DNA of 64,000 nucleotides, taken from contig NC_089456.1 of assembly GCF_026210795.1 (NCBI RefSeq), positions 622,501 through 686,500 of the forward strand, given 5' to 3'. Shown in pieces: positions 1 to 11,955 of the stretch. How positions within the stretch are numbered: position 1 is the stretch's first letter; every line of letters starts with the position of its first letter. The translations under genes were made by a program, and so were the position numbers. The notes under the pieces were generated by a model. It was given only the letters and a program-made list of their open reading frames with translations, did not search any database and was not told the origin of the DNA. Source of the DNA: Rhizophagus irregularis (lineage: Eukaryota > Glomeromycota > Glomeromycetes > Glomerales > Glomeraceae).

Positions 1-109
1 TAACTCTTGTCGAGTGAGAAAAAAAAAAATTTTTTTACCAAAAATTTTTAGTATTTATTAATAAAGATTTTTAGTCAATATAGAGTTACTTGTTTTAATG
101 TTTAATTAA

Positions 110-1657
110 TTATAAATCGGCGAAAAATGAATTTGTTTCGTTGCCTATATTTTTTCCTACTCCATTATTTCTACTTCCGCCTCTGCTTGGATTTTCATCC
201 ATATCCATGTTATCATTAATATTTTTGTCATCACCATTCTCCTCCTCTTCATAAAGATATCTTATATTCCAAAATTTTACGGTATTATCATGAGAGCTAC
301 TCGCTAATAAATTATCATCATGAGATAATCTTAAACATTCAATAGGAAATTCGTCATGATCTCCTATTACACCTAAAAACTTATTTGGTAATATACCAAC
401 AAGCCTAACAATACCGTCAGAAGAACCTGTACAAATTAAATTATCATTAATTTTAACTAATGTATCAATTGATTGTGGATGACCTATGATTCTATCAGAT
501 GTATCTCCCCAATCATTCCATGTATATAAATTCACTATTCCTTCTTGCGTTCCTACTACAACTTTTCTTCCATCCTGAGGGAGATGTGAAGGATTTGATA
601 AGATTACAGTGACATATATGCATACATTTAAAATGATATTCACCTTGACTACTGCGATAGACAGTAATTCATCATCTTGGTTATCTGACATTGCAACTAA
701 ACCCGGTCTGCGAATATCATATACTGATAATGTTCCATCCCCACTTTAATAAAAATGAACTTTAAAATGAATATTAAAGAATATTTTAATAAAGGAAAGA
801 ACTTAACGTACCTTGTGGATAAAAGAGTTTTTGTATCTAAACGAAATGCAAAATCAGAAATGAAATCGAGATGTTCAGAGTATTTCATAATTTCATTTCC
901 ATTTCTTATATCCCATAACTAAATATAAAATTTTTTTTAGAAAGAAGTATTTTAAATATATTATTAATTCTTTAAATTGTACTTTGATTATTCCGTTATC
1001 ATCTCCAGTTGCTAGCGTAGTTTCATTTAATCGTAATATACAATTAATCGGATAACTAATTGTAAATAAAAATTAGAAATTTTAATTGCTGAACGATGAT
1101 ATGACGATAACATAAAAAAATACTTTACTCGTGCGAATCAGCTTTCTTTACGAAAATTTTACCAGTTTCAAGGTTTATTACTTGTATTGATCTATCTTTT
1201 GATACACTAAACAAAGCTTAAATAATTAAAAGAAATTTTCTTAATGATATCATATACTGGATATATTTTTTCTTAAAAAAATAAATATAACATACAAGCA
1301 CCATCATGATTAAATTCTAATCCACGACAGGATTTTTTATGTGGACGAATTGACAACACATTTATATTTTCATTTGTATTATCAACTGTATATCGATGAC
1401 TAAATATAGAAAAGTTAGAATGAATAGAGGTTTTTTTCATTTTTTTTTCTCGTTTTTTAAAAGGTACCAGAATACTTCTCCAGTTATTAATCCTGTTGCA
1501 ACGATATTTTCAGATGGGTGAAATGCTAAATCGAAAATTTGATTATCGAATTCTATTGGATCTGGTTGTAAGTGAATTTGCGAGGCCTTATAATGTTTTT
1601 TTTCGTAAATAATAATTATTATATACAAACAAAATTAATTATTATATAATTTACCAT
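110..1657 (-). CDS. JIP5: WD40-repeat protein JIP5/WDR55-like
   Basis: Spliced gene of about eight coding exons. Conceptual splicing gives a WD40 propeller beginning MASQIHLQPDPIEFDNQIFD, the typical JIP5/WDR55 opening (acidic strand then FDLAFHPSENIVATG). Later blades show FSVSKDRSIQVINLETG, LATGDDNGIIKLWDIRNG, SGDGTLSVYDIRRPG, CTGSSDGIVRLVGI and ASSSHDNTVKFWNIRY. The tail is acidic and Asn-rich and ends FFADL. The family acts in 60S ribosome biogenesis in the nucleolus. The start chosen is the ATG at 1657, followed at once by GTAAAT; splicing to the AG at 1588-1587 joins M to ASQIHL in frame. An upstream in-frame Met in the intron would give a Lys/Ile-rich leader unlike the family. It is divergent from RIB7. 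Family recognition is firm; the one-codon first exon is inferred. Confidence 0.88.
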
Positions 1658-1720
1658 TTTAAAAATGAAAGTCGCGAAGGTTTTGTCTTAAAAAAAAAAA
1701 AATATCTAATCTCAAAAATT

Positions 1721-1740
1721 TCATGATCATGAGATCATGA
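1721..1740. promoter_or_regulatory. Inverted repeat in JIP5/RIB7 shared promoter
   Basis: The 137 bp between the two start codons contain TCATGATC, a 4-nt spacer, then GATCATGA, a perfect 8-bp inverted repeat. Its position between divergent genes would suit a bidirectional regulatory site. No known factor is assigned. Confidence 0.3.
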
Positions 1741-1794
1741 CCATTTATATCATTTATTTAATCAAATGTTTGATTAGACTAGATCGGCACAGAA

Positions 1795-2904
1795 ATGTCA
1801 ATTCATGAAAAAGTCAAATCATTTTTATCTCCCTATTACTCAAATGAAACATTCCTAAGCAATAATAGACCGTTTGTTACTCTAACATACGCTCAAAGCT
1901 TAGATGGTAAAATATCTGGAAAAGGTGGGAAACAACTTCGCTTAAGCTGCGAAGAATCAATGATAATGACTCATAGGTATGTAAAAGGGTAGATTTTTAA
2001 AGAGACTATTATTTAAATCAAAGTTTTTTTTTAGACTGAGGACTTATCATGATGGAATTATGGTTGGAATTGGTACAATCATAAACGATGATCCGAGACT
2101 AACAGGTATTTTATTTTTTCTTTTCTAATATTTACCTTTCGATCTAACTATTCTTTAATAATTAGCGAGGTTATTGGAAATTGGTGAAGAGTCAAAAATT
2201 AATCAACCCCAGCCTATAATTCTGGACTCCGAATTACGATTTCCTCTTTCGGCTAAATTGTTAACATCTAATGAATGTAAATCACCTTGGATATTTACCA
2301 GTCATAATTGTGACAACGAAAAACGAAAGGTTTGTATGTAGTTCATCTATTTAAATATTTTCTATACAAATCTTATGTTTTTTATACCTTTACAATAGAT
2401 TTTAGAACAATTGGGTGCAAAAGTTATACCTATCGATTCAGATCAAATTGGTAACTTTTCATATCTTTCCACGCGTTAATTAATTTATAATACAAATTTA
2501 ATTTTTATTGCCATAATATTCAATAAATTGCAGGTCAACTTTCACTTACGCATTTATTATCAATATTACATATTCAACCCTTCTCAATTAAACACCTAAT
2601 GGTAGAAGGTGGTGCGAGAATTATACAATCTTTCTTAAAAAATGAATTAATAGATTTGTTAATTGTAACCACTGCTCCCGTATTTGTTGGTCCAGAGGCA
2701 GTATCTGCTACCGGCGACAACAGAAAAACGATTGAGGTATCTATGATTATATAAGTATAGCATTAAATATGAAATATTACAATTGCTTAAAAAAAAATTT
2801 TGCTTTAGGGAAACGAAGCTGAAAATACATTTCCAAATTTGGAAAGTGTAAAATATGAACAACTAGGGAAAGATATTATTATGATAGCAAATATATTAAG
2901 ATAA
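1795..2904 (+). CDS. RIB7: RIB7-type diaminohydroxyphosphoribosylamino-pyrimidine reductase
   Basis: Six exons (1795-1976, 2035-2105, 2166-2329, 2399-2450, 2534-2736, 2809-2904) join in frame to 255 codons, the usual size for fungal Rib7. Motifs: RPFVTLTYAQSLDGKISGKG near the N-terminus (the conserved SLDGKI), YHDGIMVGIGTIINDDPRLT (GxGTxxxDDPxLT), and HLMVEGGARIIQSFL (VEGGxxI) near residue 180. These form the NADPH and substrate pocket of the RibD C-terminal reductase fold. In fungi this enzyme reduces the ribosylamino side chain in riboflavin synthesis before deamination, so a stand-alone reductase without a deaminase domain is expected. All introns are GT-AG. Divergent partner is JIP5; the gene is convergent with the next one at 3141. 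Confidence 0.92.
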
Positions 2905-3140
2905 ATTCTTTTATTAATGGACCGCCTAAATTTCCAGGATTTATTTTATAATTTCAGGTTCAATTAAATAATATAATTTCCGACATTTTATAAAGATTAA
3001 GGTTGGAACCCCAAAAACCTAAAAGAAAAATATTTCAATTTTAATATATATACATATGATAGTAAAACGAGGCCCGCGATATACAAAAAGCAAAGATGTT
3101 TCTCGAAAGAGAAAATTTTTAAAAGTTCTCCAATATCTCT

Positions 3141-4578
3141 TTATTCTTCTACATCTTCTATTATAGAATCCTCGTGTTCTGGTTCCCGCTGTCCATTATT
3201 ATTATTTGAAGATTCATCAACTTCGTCAAATCCAGAATCCATTCTTTCCTTTTTCTTTTGCTCATACCATCGATGCTTACGTTCTTTACTTTTCAAAGTA
3301 GTCAGCTCTTTATTAATTTCAATTCTCTCTTTTTCAAGTTCTTCTAATGATACTTGTGCTTTTTCTAAAGCTTCAGAATCATTATGTGTTGATTTAACTC
3401 TCACAAGTTCTATAGCTAGTTCATACTGTGTCTCTTTAACTTTTAATTTACGTTCTAATTCTGCAATTCTCGCATTTCTGTTTTCGCTATTTTGAGCAGC
3501 GTGTGCATTTCTCTTGGCACGAAGAGTTGCACGTGATGCTCTCGAGCCCGGTTTAGGGGCATTCGGATTTAATTTTGAACGTGACGCACCACGTTTGTAA
3601 CTATAGCCTCCGAGTAACAGTTTGGCTTTAGCCTTGTCAAATAAAGCTCCTTTGTTAGCTACTAAAGTTGGATCTTGAAGAGCTAACTCAATAGCTGCGC
3701 TATTGATGGCTTGTTCATATGAAGTCAATTGTCTTGGACTATTCTTTCCGTAAATAGTCGCATGATGTATAATTACATCTTTTGAAGCTGCAGAAGTATT
3801 GACTGTCATTGAACTTTGGCTTTCTGTTGAAACCATATTTGTGGGCTCCGATTTTACAGAATGAATATCTTGATGTGTTGGCTCATGTTCCATATATACA
3901 TCATCTTGCATTTGTTGATGCAAATATGAAGATTCATTGCTCAACGGATTATGGATTGACTTTGTAGGAGATAACTTTGTAGAAACAATATTTGAAGTAC
4001 TTGATATAGGTTTGTCAATTCTTTCCATGTACATAGGTATCTTATCTTTTGCTGGAGCGATATTTATTAGTTTACGTGGTGGACTTAAAGAACCCTGTTG
4101 AAGCTCAACAGGAGACTAAATTATTTTTTAATCAAGGATATTATTTAGAAACTAATTAAATGAATAAAATATGACTATATAAAGTACTTACGATAGGTGT
4201 TGAGTATGTTAAAGGTGTATAAGAATGGCCTGAAGATAACATTGGAGTATTTGATGAAAAGTTTTGTCGTAGTTCTCTAATACCTTTTTTAAACGCAGCA
4301 GAATGAAAAGGCTTCATAGATATTGCAGACATAACTTCTTTGAGTTCCGCTTCGTCAAATCCAAGTAACTGTTCAATGTCATTCTCTCCGACTCCGGCAT
4401 CAACGAATAGACCTTGATATTGCGATAAATTGAGCTGATTAAGAAAGGAAGTTAATGTAGGGCAACGAACGGAATGGCGAGGAGGAGTTGAAAATGACAC
4501 ATAATGGTTTGAACTTGAACTATAGTTTAAATCACCAGCAAGCGTATCCTCTTGAGTAGAAGAAGGTGTAGGCTCCAT
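3141..4578 (-). CDS. NAB-like (NCD1 domain) coiled-coil nuclear protein
   Basis: Two exons (4578-4192 and 4115-3141) splice in phase 0 to about 453 residues. After a Ser/Thr-rich leader, residues about 38-105 (TLTSFLNQLNLSQYQGLFVD and what follows, through LLGFDEAELKEVMSAI and MKPFHSAAFKKGIRELR) match the SAM-like NCD1 domain of NAB1/NAB2 transcriptional co-regulators. A second conserved block (ALQDPTLVANKGALFDKAKA, then LLLGGYSYKRGASRSKLNPN) is followed by a basic stretch, a long predicted coiled coil (about 330-420) and an acidic tail ending EDSIIEDVEE. Likely a nuclear adaptor or co-regulator; the metazoan role is repression through EGR factors, and no partner can be named here. NCD1 similarity is from memory of the family, so function is tentative. 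Confidence 0.72.
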
Positions 4579-5634
4579 ACTGCATTATAGCAATCAAATA
4601 AAAAATTAACCATAGTAGATTTGTTTAAATGATCAGTTAACTCTTTATTAAAGTTACCTTAATGTGAATCGACAAAAGAGAAGTTTTGAGTTTTGAGTCA
4701 AGCCAACTGCTCTGACGGTCTTTCGAGTGTCTTTTTTGTCGTTTAGTCGTTTTTTTGATTTTCTTAAGTCAAGGGGAAGGTCAGAAAGGGTTTAAAATGG
4801 TTCGCAGATTGTTTGCAAAACCATTGTAGCCAATAGATTTAAACTAAATTTGTAACGACACTACGGTCGCCGTGGCTTGCAATATTGAAAATCGGCTGAT
4901 CGTTGACCTCATGACTGTATAAGCAATATTTTTTGACTCATTATTGTAAGTTGAATTATATCAGTTACCGGTCACAATTAAAATTAAAATGGGCACGCGA
5001 AAATCGAAAATTTTATATTCCCAATTTCATAAAATAAATATAACGCTAAATAACCATCACAAGTTAGCTGTCCAATTGTTATTGGATTTAGGACATTTAG
5101 TATAAATAAAAATTTCAAGTACTAAAAAGTAAAATTTACTTTTGCCTAAAGTCAAAAAAAAATCTTTTTTTATGTGCTGTTAATAAAGCTTTACCTAAAA
5201 CTTCAAAATATTGTGGCTTTATTAATTAATATTAATAATTAATATATATTATATATTAATTATGAATCTTTTTTCTTTTTTTCTTTTTTTTTTTTTAATG
5301 ATTTAATTGATATTATATTAATTATGAATCATAATTAATAGGTTTTATATTTAAATACTAATTTTGAATAATTCTGAATATTGTATTGTATTAAATAATA
5401 AAATAAAATTTGGAATCAATATATTTTTTAAAAAAAATTACTTATATAAGTTAATATAAAATACTTTAACTGAAATGCAACCTTTTCTTTATACTGTATA
5501 TATAAATAAATCATTAAATAAAATTCTCTCACCTATAGATCCCATTTTCAAAATTTCTCAGAAAAATTGAAGTTATTTTTTGATGAAAACTTATAGGAAA
5601 AAGTTGACTTGGACAACTATATAATATATACATA
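4579..5634. other. Upstream region and AT-rich spacer
   Basis: About the first 300 bp is the upstream region of the NCD1 gene. Beyond 4950 the sequence becomes very AT-rich, with T-runs near 5270-5300, and shows no coding signal. Confidence 0.6.
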
Positions 5635-6182
5635 CAGCAAGCGATCAAAAGTATACAGACACCTCTCAAATTAAAAAAATTCTCATACATATAATATAAA
5701 ATAAAACTGAAAATATAAAGAAACATATTTATTTTATCTTCATTTATTGAATTACATAAAATATAGGTGCTAATAATTTAATTTATGGCAATAATTACTT
5801 CAATTTTTCATACATCATATTGATTAATTTTCTTATAATATTCTGAAGAAATGTTTTTTTTGTGCATTTTCTATTATTTTTTTTCAAGTTAAAATAATAG
5901 TAAAGTATATCAGGAAGTGGGTAAATAATTGTTTTTATATCTGCTAGAGGTTTTCAATAAGTTTAAAATTAGATTCCTAATCTTAATGTTTTTGATGAAT
6001 TTAGTGCAAATGATTTCATGTTTGATAAAAAATTAATTAAAAAAGGAAAGTCTAAAAAATTAAGTGCATTTGTTTATCATAATCCTAAATTCAAAATCAT
6101 GTGTTATTCATATCATATGACCATATGGTAATCTATATAATTTTGTAAAACAAGGTGTCCATATACTTTTGATCACCTGCTG
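5635..6182. mobile_element. Tc1/mariner-type MITE, TA-flanked
   Basis: The ends are inverted copies of about 30 bp: CAGCAAGCGATCAAAAGTAT on the left and, reversed, CAGCAGGTGATCAAAAGTAT on the right. Both ends abut TA (5633-5634 and 6183-6184), the target duplication of Tc1/mariner elements. The 548-bp body has no transposase-like frame, so it is a non-autonomous or internally deleted copy. Confidence 0.8.
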
Positions 6183-7204
6183 TAATATAGTAAAGTTACA
6201 ACTTGGTTTACAAATAGAAGGTTTTAGAAGCTTAAGTTTCTTTTAACAAGTATTTTAATAATCACTTACAACTTGAATAGTTTAACAACTTTAGGTTTCA
6301 TATCTTTGGACCTATCAACAAACTATAGAGAACCTTTTTAAAATGAATTCAAAGACTATTAATTACTGATAATGCAATTGTATAAGAAATATAGTATATT
6401 ATATATATATACATAACCATTTTAATAAAATTCTATCTGCATTTTGCTAAACAGGTTACTGCAGTACTTAAAGAATATACCAGTATTTTTTAAAAATACC
6501 AATTAGATAGCCTTAGAAGCAGCTAATATAAGTTTCATAATAGACAAAAAATATGCTGAAATTTTAAATTAATTACTAGATAAGAATATTTTAACTGAAT
6601 TAACATACTAATTAACATTAATACCATCTTTTACAAAGGAATCACCTATACTACCAGTTATTAAATTCAGATGCATATGTAAAAAGAAAAAACAAACTAC
6701 TAAAAAAGCTGCATTTATCAATTACATAATAAATAAAACTTCATAAAAGCAGAAAGTGGATAAACTGGCCTTTATAACAGGTAGTAAATTAGTAATATAT
6801 CCACCATGCACTTTACTCTAATACTAAAGTTAATAAAATTATTAAAAGAAAGACTGCATATATCATCATTGAATATCAATCAATAGAATAAAACTTGACT
6901 AATATCAATAATATTCTAATATATAATCAATGTTTTTTGATCTGAAAGAATACAGAATTATTGCAATATTTTAAATTATAGGATATGGTTATTTCTCTAA
7001 AAATTATAAAGCAAAAAAAATATATGACTATTTAAATTAAATTTAATGTTTCACATGAATCAAATTTTTCATTTAAGATTTGATTCAATTAAAATTTAAC
7101 TCAAATTTGATTTAATCTTCAAAAAATATTATTTCAAAATTTAGTAATATAATTTCAATGATTTTTTTTTTTTAACAAATACATTTTTATCTTTTGGAGT
7201 TAAT
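6183..7204. other. AT-rich spacer without genes
   Basis: Very AT-rich, all frames closed by frequent stops. No family-level similarity recognised. Confidence 0.5.
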
Positions 7205-7455
7205 CAGGATCATACTAGGACCCTGCTTACTTATAAGATAGGTTACCCCCAGGCCTAAGGTAAAAATCATATATAAAATTCTTTGCAGATCCTACTATAA
7301 AAGGAAATTTTATGTTACATTGTTATAATTTTTTTCCTTTTAACTAATTAACCAATAGAATTTAAGAAAAAAGTAAGGTAAAAACTATTAGTAAAGGGCC
7401 AATTTTATACAGTAACCTTTATTATAAGTAAGCGGGGTTCTGTCACACTATACTT
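7205..7455. mobile_element. Short inverted-repeat element (MITE)
   Basis: Left arm contains ACCCTGCTTACTTATAA followed by a GGTTAC motif; the right arm, read in reverse, contains ACCCCGCTTACTTATAA followed by the same GGTTAC. Terminal repeats are about 35 bp. A diverged relative lies near 28530-28640, sharing a CCTTTT-AATTAACCAATAG segment and an AAGCAGGATTCTG end. The target duplication could not be fixed. Confidence 0.6.
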
Positions 7456-8685
7456 CTCCGCTAATTAATTATGTCATATTTCGGTGAACAGACTAATTCA
7501 CTATTTATTATAAAATTACTATGAATTAATTACGTCTGTCAAAATATATTACGTCTGTCAAAATAAATTTAATTAGTATTTTGTCATTTTGACGAAAAGT
7601 ATATGTCACACTATATTATGAATTGATTCATGTAGAACACTAGTTAAATTTGAGATAAATTAACAATGTAAACTTTTATAGTACAAACGTATAGTAGTAT
7701 TAAAATCAGTAGGATAGTATTACTAAAAAATATTTCAGTTAGGTAGTTTTTTGCTATCTAGTCTCTTTATAAACAAAAAAAAAGAGATTTTAAGCTGCAT
7801 TATATAAAGTATTTAACTTATTTACAACTGGCTTTTTATTTTTTAATAACTAATTCCATTTGGTTTTAATATCAATTAATAAATACAAATCCTTTAAGAT
7901 TATCATCAGAATATAAAATTATCATTTATTTTAAAAAATGAAAAATTTCAGCAATTTAATAAGTAAAAATTTGAGATTGAAGATAAATTATACAATTAGT
8001 GTTATTATACTTCTCTACACTTTAACAAAAAATTTAAAAAAAAAGCAAAAAAACCTATCAGTTTTAAAGATTTTACAAAACCTTCAAAAAAGAATTCTGT
8101 TATTACAGAAGTTAATAGGATTTTTTTAAATACATATAAGTAAGATAAAAAGTATAAATTCAAGAAAGACAAAATTTTAAAAGGGCTTCTTAATCAGAAT
8201 GTAAAGTTAAAATAAAAAAATAAAAAAAAAAGAACTCTAAAATTTTCAAGCAAAAATTATATTAAAAAGTAATAGAATTAAGAGAAATTCTGACAAAATT
8301 AATGGATAGATTATAAACATTAAAAAATTATTAGTTTGGTCATATAAGAAATCAATTTCTTATTTTTTATTTTTTTATTTGGTTTTATAAAAAGAAATTA
8401 GAAATTTTTTTTACTTATTAGTTAATTCTTTTTCTTTTATAAGTTTTTTGTTGTATTAACATTTTTTTTTCTAGTTATATAGTACTGTTTATCCTATAGA
8501 ATTATAATTCAAATTTAAGGATGTTGAACTGATTAGATTTGTTCAAGTAGGAGTATTTAAAAATATATATATATATATATATATATAGATAAACAATGTA
8601 AATGTATATTATTATTAAACCTAAATGCTAAAATTTATATACAGTTAATTTAGAACTCTAGATATCTCTTATAAAACTTACAACT
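7456..8685. other. AT-rich spacer with a short tandem duplication
   Basis: An 18-bp unit ATTACGTCTGTCAAAATA occurs twice in tandem near 7528-7566. A Met-initiated 63-codon frame at 7938 is Lys/Leu/Asn-rich and looks like chance. A (TA)n run lies near 8564-8586. Confidence 0.45.
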
Positions 8686-8911
8686 GACTTTTTGCCAAAA
8701 AAAATCCAATTTGCTTTTTTTTTTATTTTCAGTTTTTTGCGATTATTTCAGCATCTAGTAATCTGATTTATGCAGATTTTTTTTTTATTTTGTAGAACTC
8801 AATGAGAGCTACAAAACAAAAAAAGTTCACATAAATTGAACTACTAGATGCCAAGATAATCGCAAAAATGTGATTTTTTTTTTGAAATTTAGGCCAATTT
8901 GCTAAAAAGTT
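8686..8911. mobile_element. Foldback element
   Basis: A long imperfect palindrome. The left half has TTTTTGCGATTATTTCAGCA followed by TCTAGTAATC; the right half reversed has TTTTTGCGATTATCTTGGCA followed by TCTAGTAGTT. Arms are about 100 bp, meeting at a short loop near 8808-8820. No coding content. Confidence 0.65.
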
Positions 8912-9156
8912 ATTTTGAGCAATTATCATACTTTCTCTCCCGTTGGGCTTTATCCATTTTTCCCAAGAAGTTTTGGATGAAAAATATAAGAACTTTTTGC
9001 CTTAAGTGATAGTAAAAGGACTTTTAGATGTTTTATGAAGATATTACTAAGGTTTTTAATTTCGCCTGAACTTCTTACAGCTTATATTGGGTTAGAACTA
9101 TTATCATGAATCTTGGAGTTATCAACAATAATGTAAAATGGCAGCTCTATATGAAT

Positions 9157-10649
9157 TAGAGATCCTGGGCAAAACTGAAATATTTAGTCATTTGACTAAA
9201 CCGAAATAGTTTAGACATTTAAAATTAAAAGACGAAATGCCAAAATTCAATATTCCATAATATTTCCATGGATTTTTTATAGATTTCCATGAATTTTTAA
9301 TTATAATAATTACTTATAAAAAAAAAAATAATAAATTTATATTAAAATATAATATTTTTTAAAGGAATTTATAAAACTATTTTATGTATAATATAATTTA
9401 ATATATTTTTATAATAAAATTATAATTTTATATAAATAAAATTTAAACTTAAAAAGGGGATCGACTACATTTCTCACCTGCTGATCACTTGGCCATTTTT
9501 CTAGCGGAAGTTGCTGAAGGAAAAATTTTGGTTTTTCTCACTCAAGTAGTTGTAGAGTGCTTTTATTATTTGATTTAGACTTCTCAGTCATTCTTTCAAG
9601 ACTCGAACGGGCCTTTAACTCGAAGTTTTGGTGGAGTTACAAAACTATGGAGTGGTTTTCACCAAAAGTAATTTTACTTCTGCAAAGCTTTTCTTCCACT
9701 GAGTTCCTGAAAGTTGTAACAGTTACGCATTGGGCGGCTGGACTTTGAACTCTGCACTAGTGTGAAGTTTTCCTGTTGGTTTCTTTACTTTTAGAAGTAT
9801 TGAAAAAGTTTTTACATGAAGTATTAGTTGAAGTAGAGGTGCTTGAGAAGTGGGCTTCTTCTTATTATTAGTTGTTGTTTGAGGGGTTTGAAGTGGTAGA
9901 CAAAGGCTTGATGTTTATTACCCTTTTTACTCAGTTTTTCCCTTAGGGGTTTTCTGAGATTATGACTTTCCTTTTTGTTTTCTAGTTTTTTCATTTTTCT
10001 GGAATTTTGGCATTTTTACTCTTAGTTTTTTTTTGGGGGAACTGGAGGTACTGGAATGTTGATCATCTGGGCTGGAGGTTTGGTGTTACTTAACTTTTTT
10101 GGATTTATGTAGATCGGTCTATTTAGGAGGGCTAATGGGATTGGTGGATTTTAGTTTTTAATTTTTACTAATCAAGTTGATCAGCAGTTGATTCATCAAA
10201 AGTACTAATATTAGATTGCTTACAATGTCATTGGCTGGATCTGGTATATCCGCTTGGATTTAGTAAAATACTGTAGCATTGGGAAGTGCATCTCCTATCG
10301 CTGTGGACTTTCATTCCATTCCATACCTCCTCTATATGAGGACTTCGTAGGGATTATGAAGGGGTTTGGCTTTTGTTTTTGTTTGTTTTTAATGTTAATA
10401 TAATGGTAATATGGATTACTGGAGATATTTGATGGTTGCATTCTTATGGGTGGGTATAGCTAGTTTAGAAAATAGTTTTCATTGTTGTTAACTAATTTTA
10501 ATGTAAGCATATATAAACCATCAAATTAAAATAAAAAAAAAAATTTTAACTTAAAAATATTACTATATAGTTTAGTCAATAACGAAACCAAAACTAGTTG
10601 GTGACGAAACTGAAATTTTTGGCAAAAAGAGTTTAGTCAGGTATCACTA
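9157..10649. mobile_element. hAT-type MITE split by a retroposon
   Basis: Ends read TAGAGATCCTGGGC on the left and, reversed, TAGTGATACCTGAC on the right, and the element is flanked by a perfect 8-bp duplication ATATGAAT (9149-9156, 10650-10657), as hAT transposases make. Removing the insertion at 9456-10543 and one copy of its duplication leaves about 391 bp. The uninterrupted relative at 57507-57875 follows the same sequence throughout (for example AATAGTTTAGACATTTAAAA and AACTAGTTGGTGACGAAACT). Confidence 0.85.
9456..10543 (+). mobile_element. Poly(A)-tailed retroposon insertion, family unknown
   Basis: A 1,088-bp insert interrupts the hAT MITE. It ends in a run of 11 A at 10533-10543 and is bounded by 14-bp direct repeats (9442-9455 and 10544-10557) differing at one base, the signature of target-primed reverse transcription by LINE machinery. 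GC content is higher than its surroundings. All frames carry stops. The reverse strand reads as low-complexity Ser/Thr/Lys-rich peptide, so the insert may be a 5'-truncated LINE, a SINE-like unit or a processed gene copy; I cannot choose. Confidence 0.7.
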
Positions 10650-10960
10650 ATATGAATATTTCTCTGGGCTTTCTAAAAGGTTGAAAAGTAGTATGTCTTA
10701 GTTTCTACGCCTTTAAAATCTAACTGGCCAAGTGATTAACAGGCTAGACTATTATTTCTTGAAAGAAACTTATTAACTAGTAAATTTCTTACCAGTTGAT
10801 ATTTGTTAATAGAATGTTTAGGTTTCTAATATAAGGAGACATAGTTGAGGCGTACATTTGGTATTTTTCTCAGGTTTTCCAATTGCCTTGCTTAACAATT
10901 GAAGTTTAATTTATGTCTTTATTTTTTGTTTTTTGTTTTTCTTGATCACTTTTTTTAGTA

Positions 10961-11132
10961 CAGTTAAACTTTGATATAATGAACCCTTGATATAGTGAAT
11001 TTTTTAGACAACTATAATAAATTTCCCCTCGCTATAATGAATTAACCAATCAAATCTCTTAAAATCTTCATTATAGCCTTATAGCAAAGTTGAAGTCTGA
11101 AACCTAGGGTTCGTTATAACAAGAGTTGACTG
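10961..11132. mobile_element. pogo-type MITE, copy 1
   Basis: A 172-bp unit with ends CAGTTAAACTTTGATATAAT and, reversed, CAGTCAACTCTTGTTATAAC, flanked by TA on both sides. The CAGT ends, TA duplication and ATATAATGAA-like subterminal motifs fit pogo/Tigger derivatives. Copy 2 lies in the opposite orientation about 200 bp away. Confidence 0.8.
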
Positions 11133-11336
11133 TATAATTTTATTTTCTTTAGGGATAAGAAATACTGGAAAATTTGATTGTTATGGTGACTTGGTGTTAT
11201 ATTTTCAAAATTGATGATCACTTAAGTGATAAGGAGTGATAGGTTGGGTACCGCAGTTTTTGTAGTATGTCGATTAAGGTGGTTACATGTTGAACTATCA
11301 TTGGATTGATTTATTTAAGTAGATCTTAGGCCAATA

Positions 11337-11520
11337 CAGTCAACTTTTATTATAACAAACCCTAGGTTCTAGACTTCAACTTTACTATAAGACTATAGTG
11401 AAGATTTTAAGAGATTTGATTAGTTAATTCGTTATAGTAAGGGGAAATTTATTATAGTTGTCTAAAAAATTCACTATATCAAGTGCCTTCGTTATATCGG
11501 CGTTCGACTTATGATTCGTT
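11337..11520. mobile_element. pogo-type MITE, copy 2 (inverted)
   Basis: The same unit as at 10961-11132 in reverse orientation: begins CAGTCAACTTTTATTATAAC after TA and shares the internal TAAGGGGAAATTTATTATAG block. The far end has decayed, so that boundary is approximate. Confidence 0.75.
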
Positions 11521-11591
11521 CGGTAAAAGTATAGACGTTCTCCGTTAGATTGATCGTTCAAAATTATGAGATGTTCCTATTAGAATTGTAT

Positions 11592-11949
11592 CACTATGAA
11601 AAAAAAATTCTTTAAAATATCTTTTAAAATATGCTATATATTTTAAAATATATCTAAAATGTACTTAAAATTTTAAATGTACTTAAAATATACTTAAAAT
11701 TGCAATTTTAAGTATATTTAAAGTATGAAATTTTATCTTAAATTATATTAAAATAAAATATCTTAATTGCAATTTAAATATAATTTAAGTATAATTTAAG
11801 TACAAAATTTTACACTTTAAATATACTTAAAATTGCAATTTTAAGTATATTTTAAGTATATTTTAAAATGTTAAGTATATTTTAGATATATTTTAAAAAT
11901 ATATAAGTATATTTTAAGTACATGTTAAAGAAATTTTTTTTTATAGGGT
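11592..11949. mobile_element. Near-complete ~360-bp palindrome (hairpin element)
   Basis: Built from reversed copies of TTAAGTATATTTTAAAAT-like units. Left arm terminus CACTATGAAAAAAAAATTC mirrors the right terminus (reversed, CCTATAAAAAAAAATTTC). The core ACTTAAAATTGCAATTTTAA occurs once in each arm near 11690 and 11830 with matching flanks. Centre is near 11765. Probably a hairpin MITE with a diverging loop; a possible GTAT duplication flanks it but is weak. Confidence 0.65.
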
Positions 11950-11955
11950 ATGACA

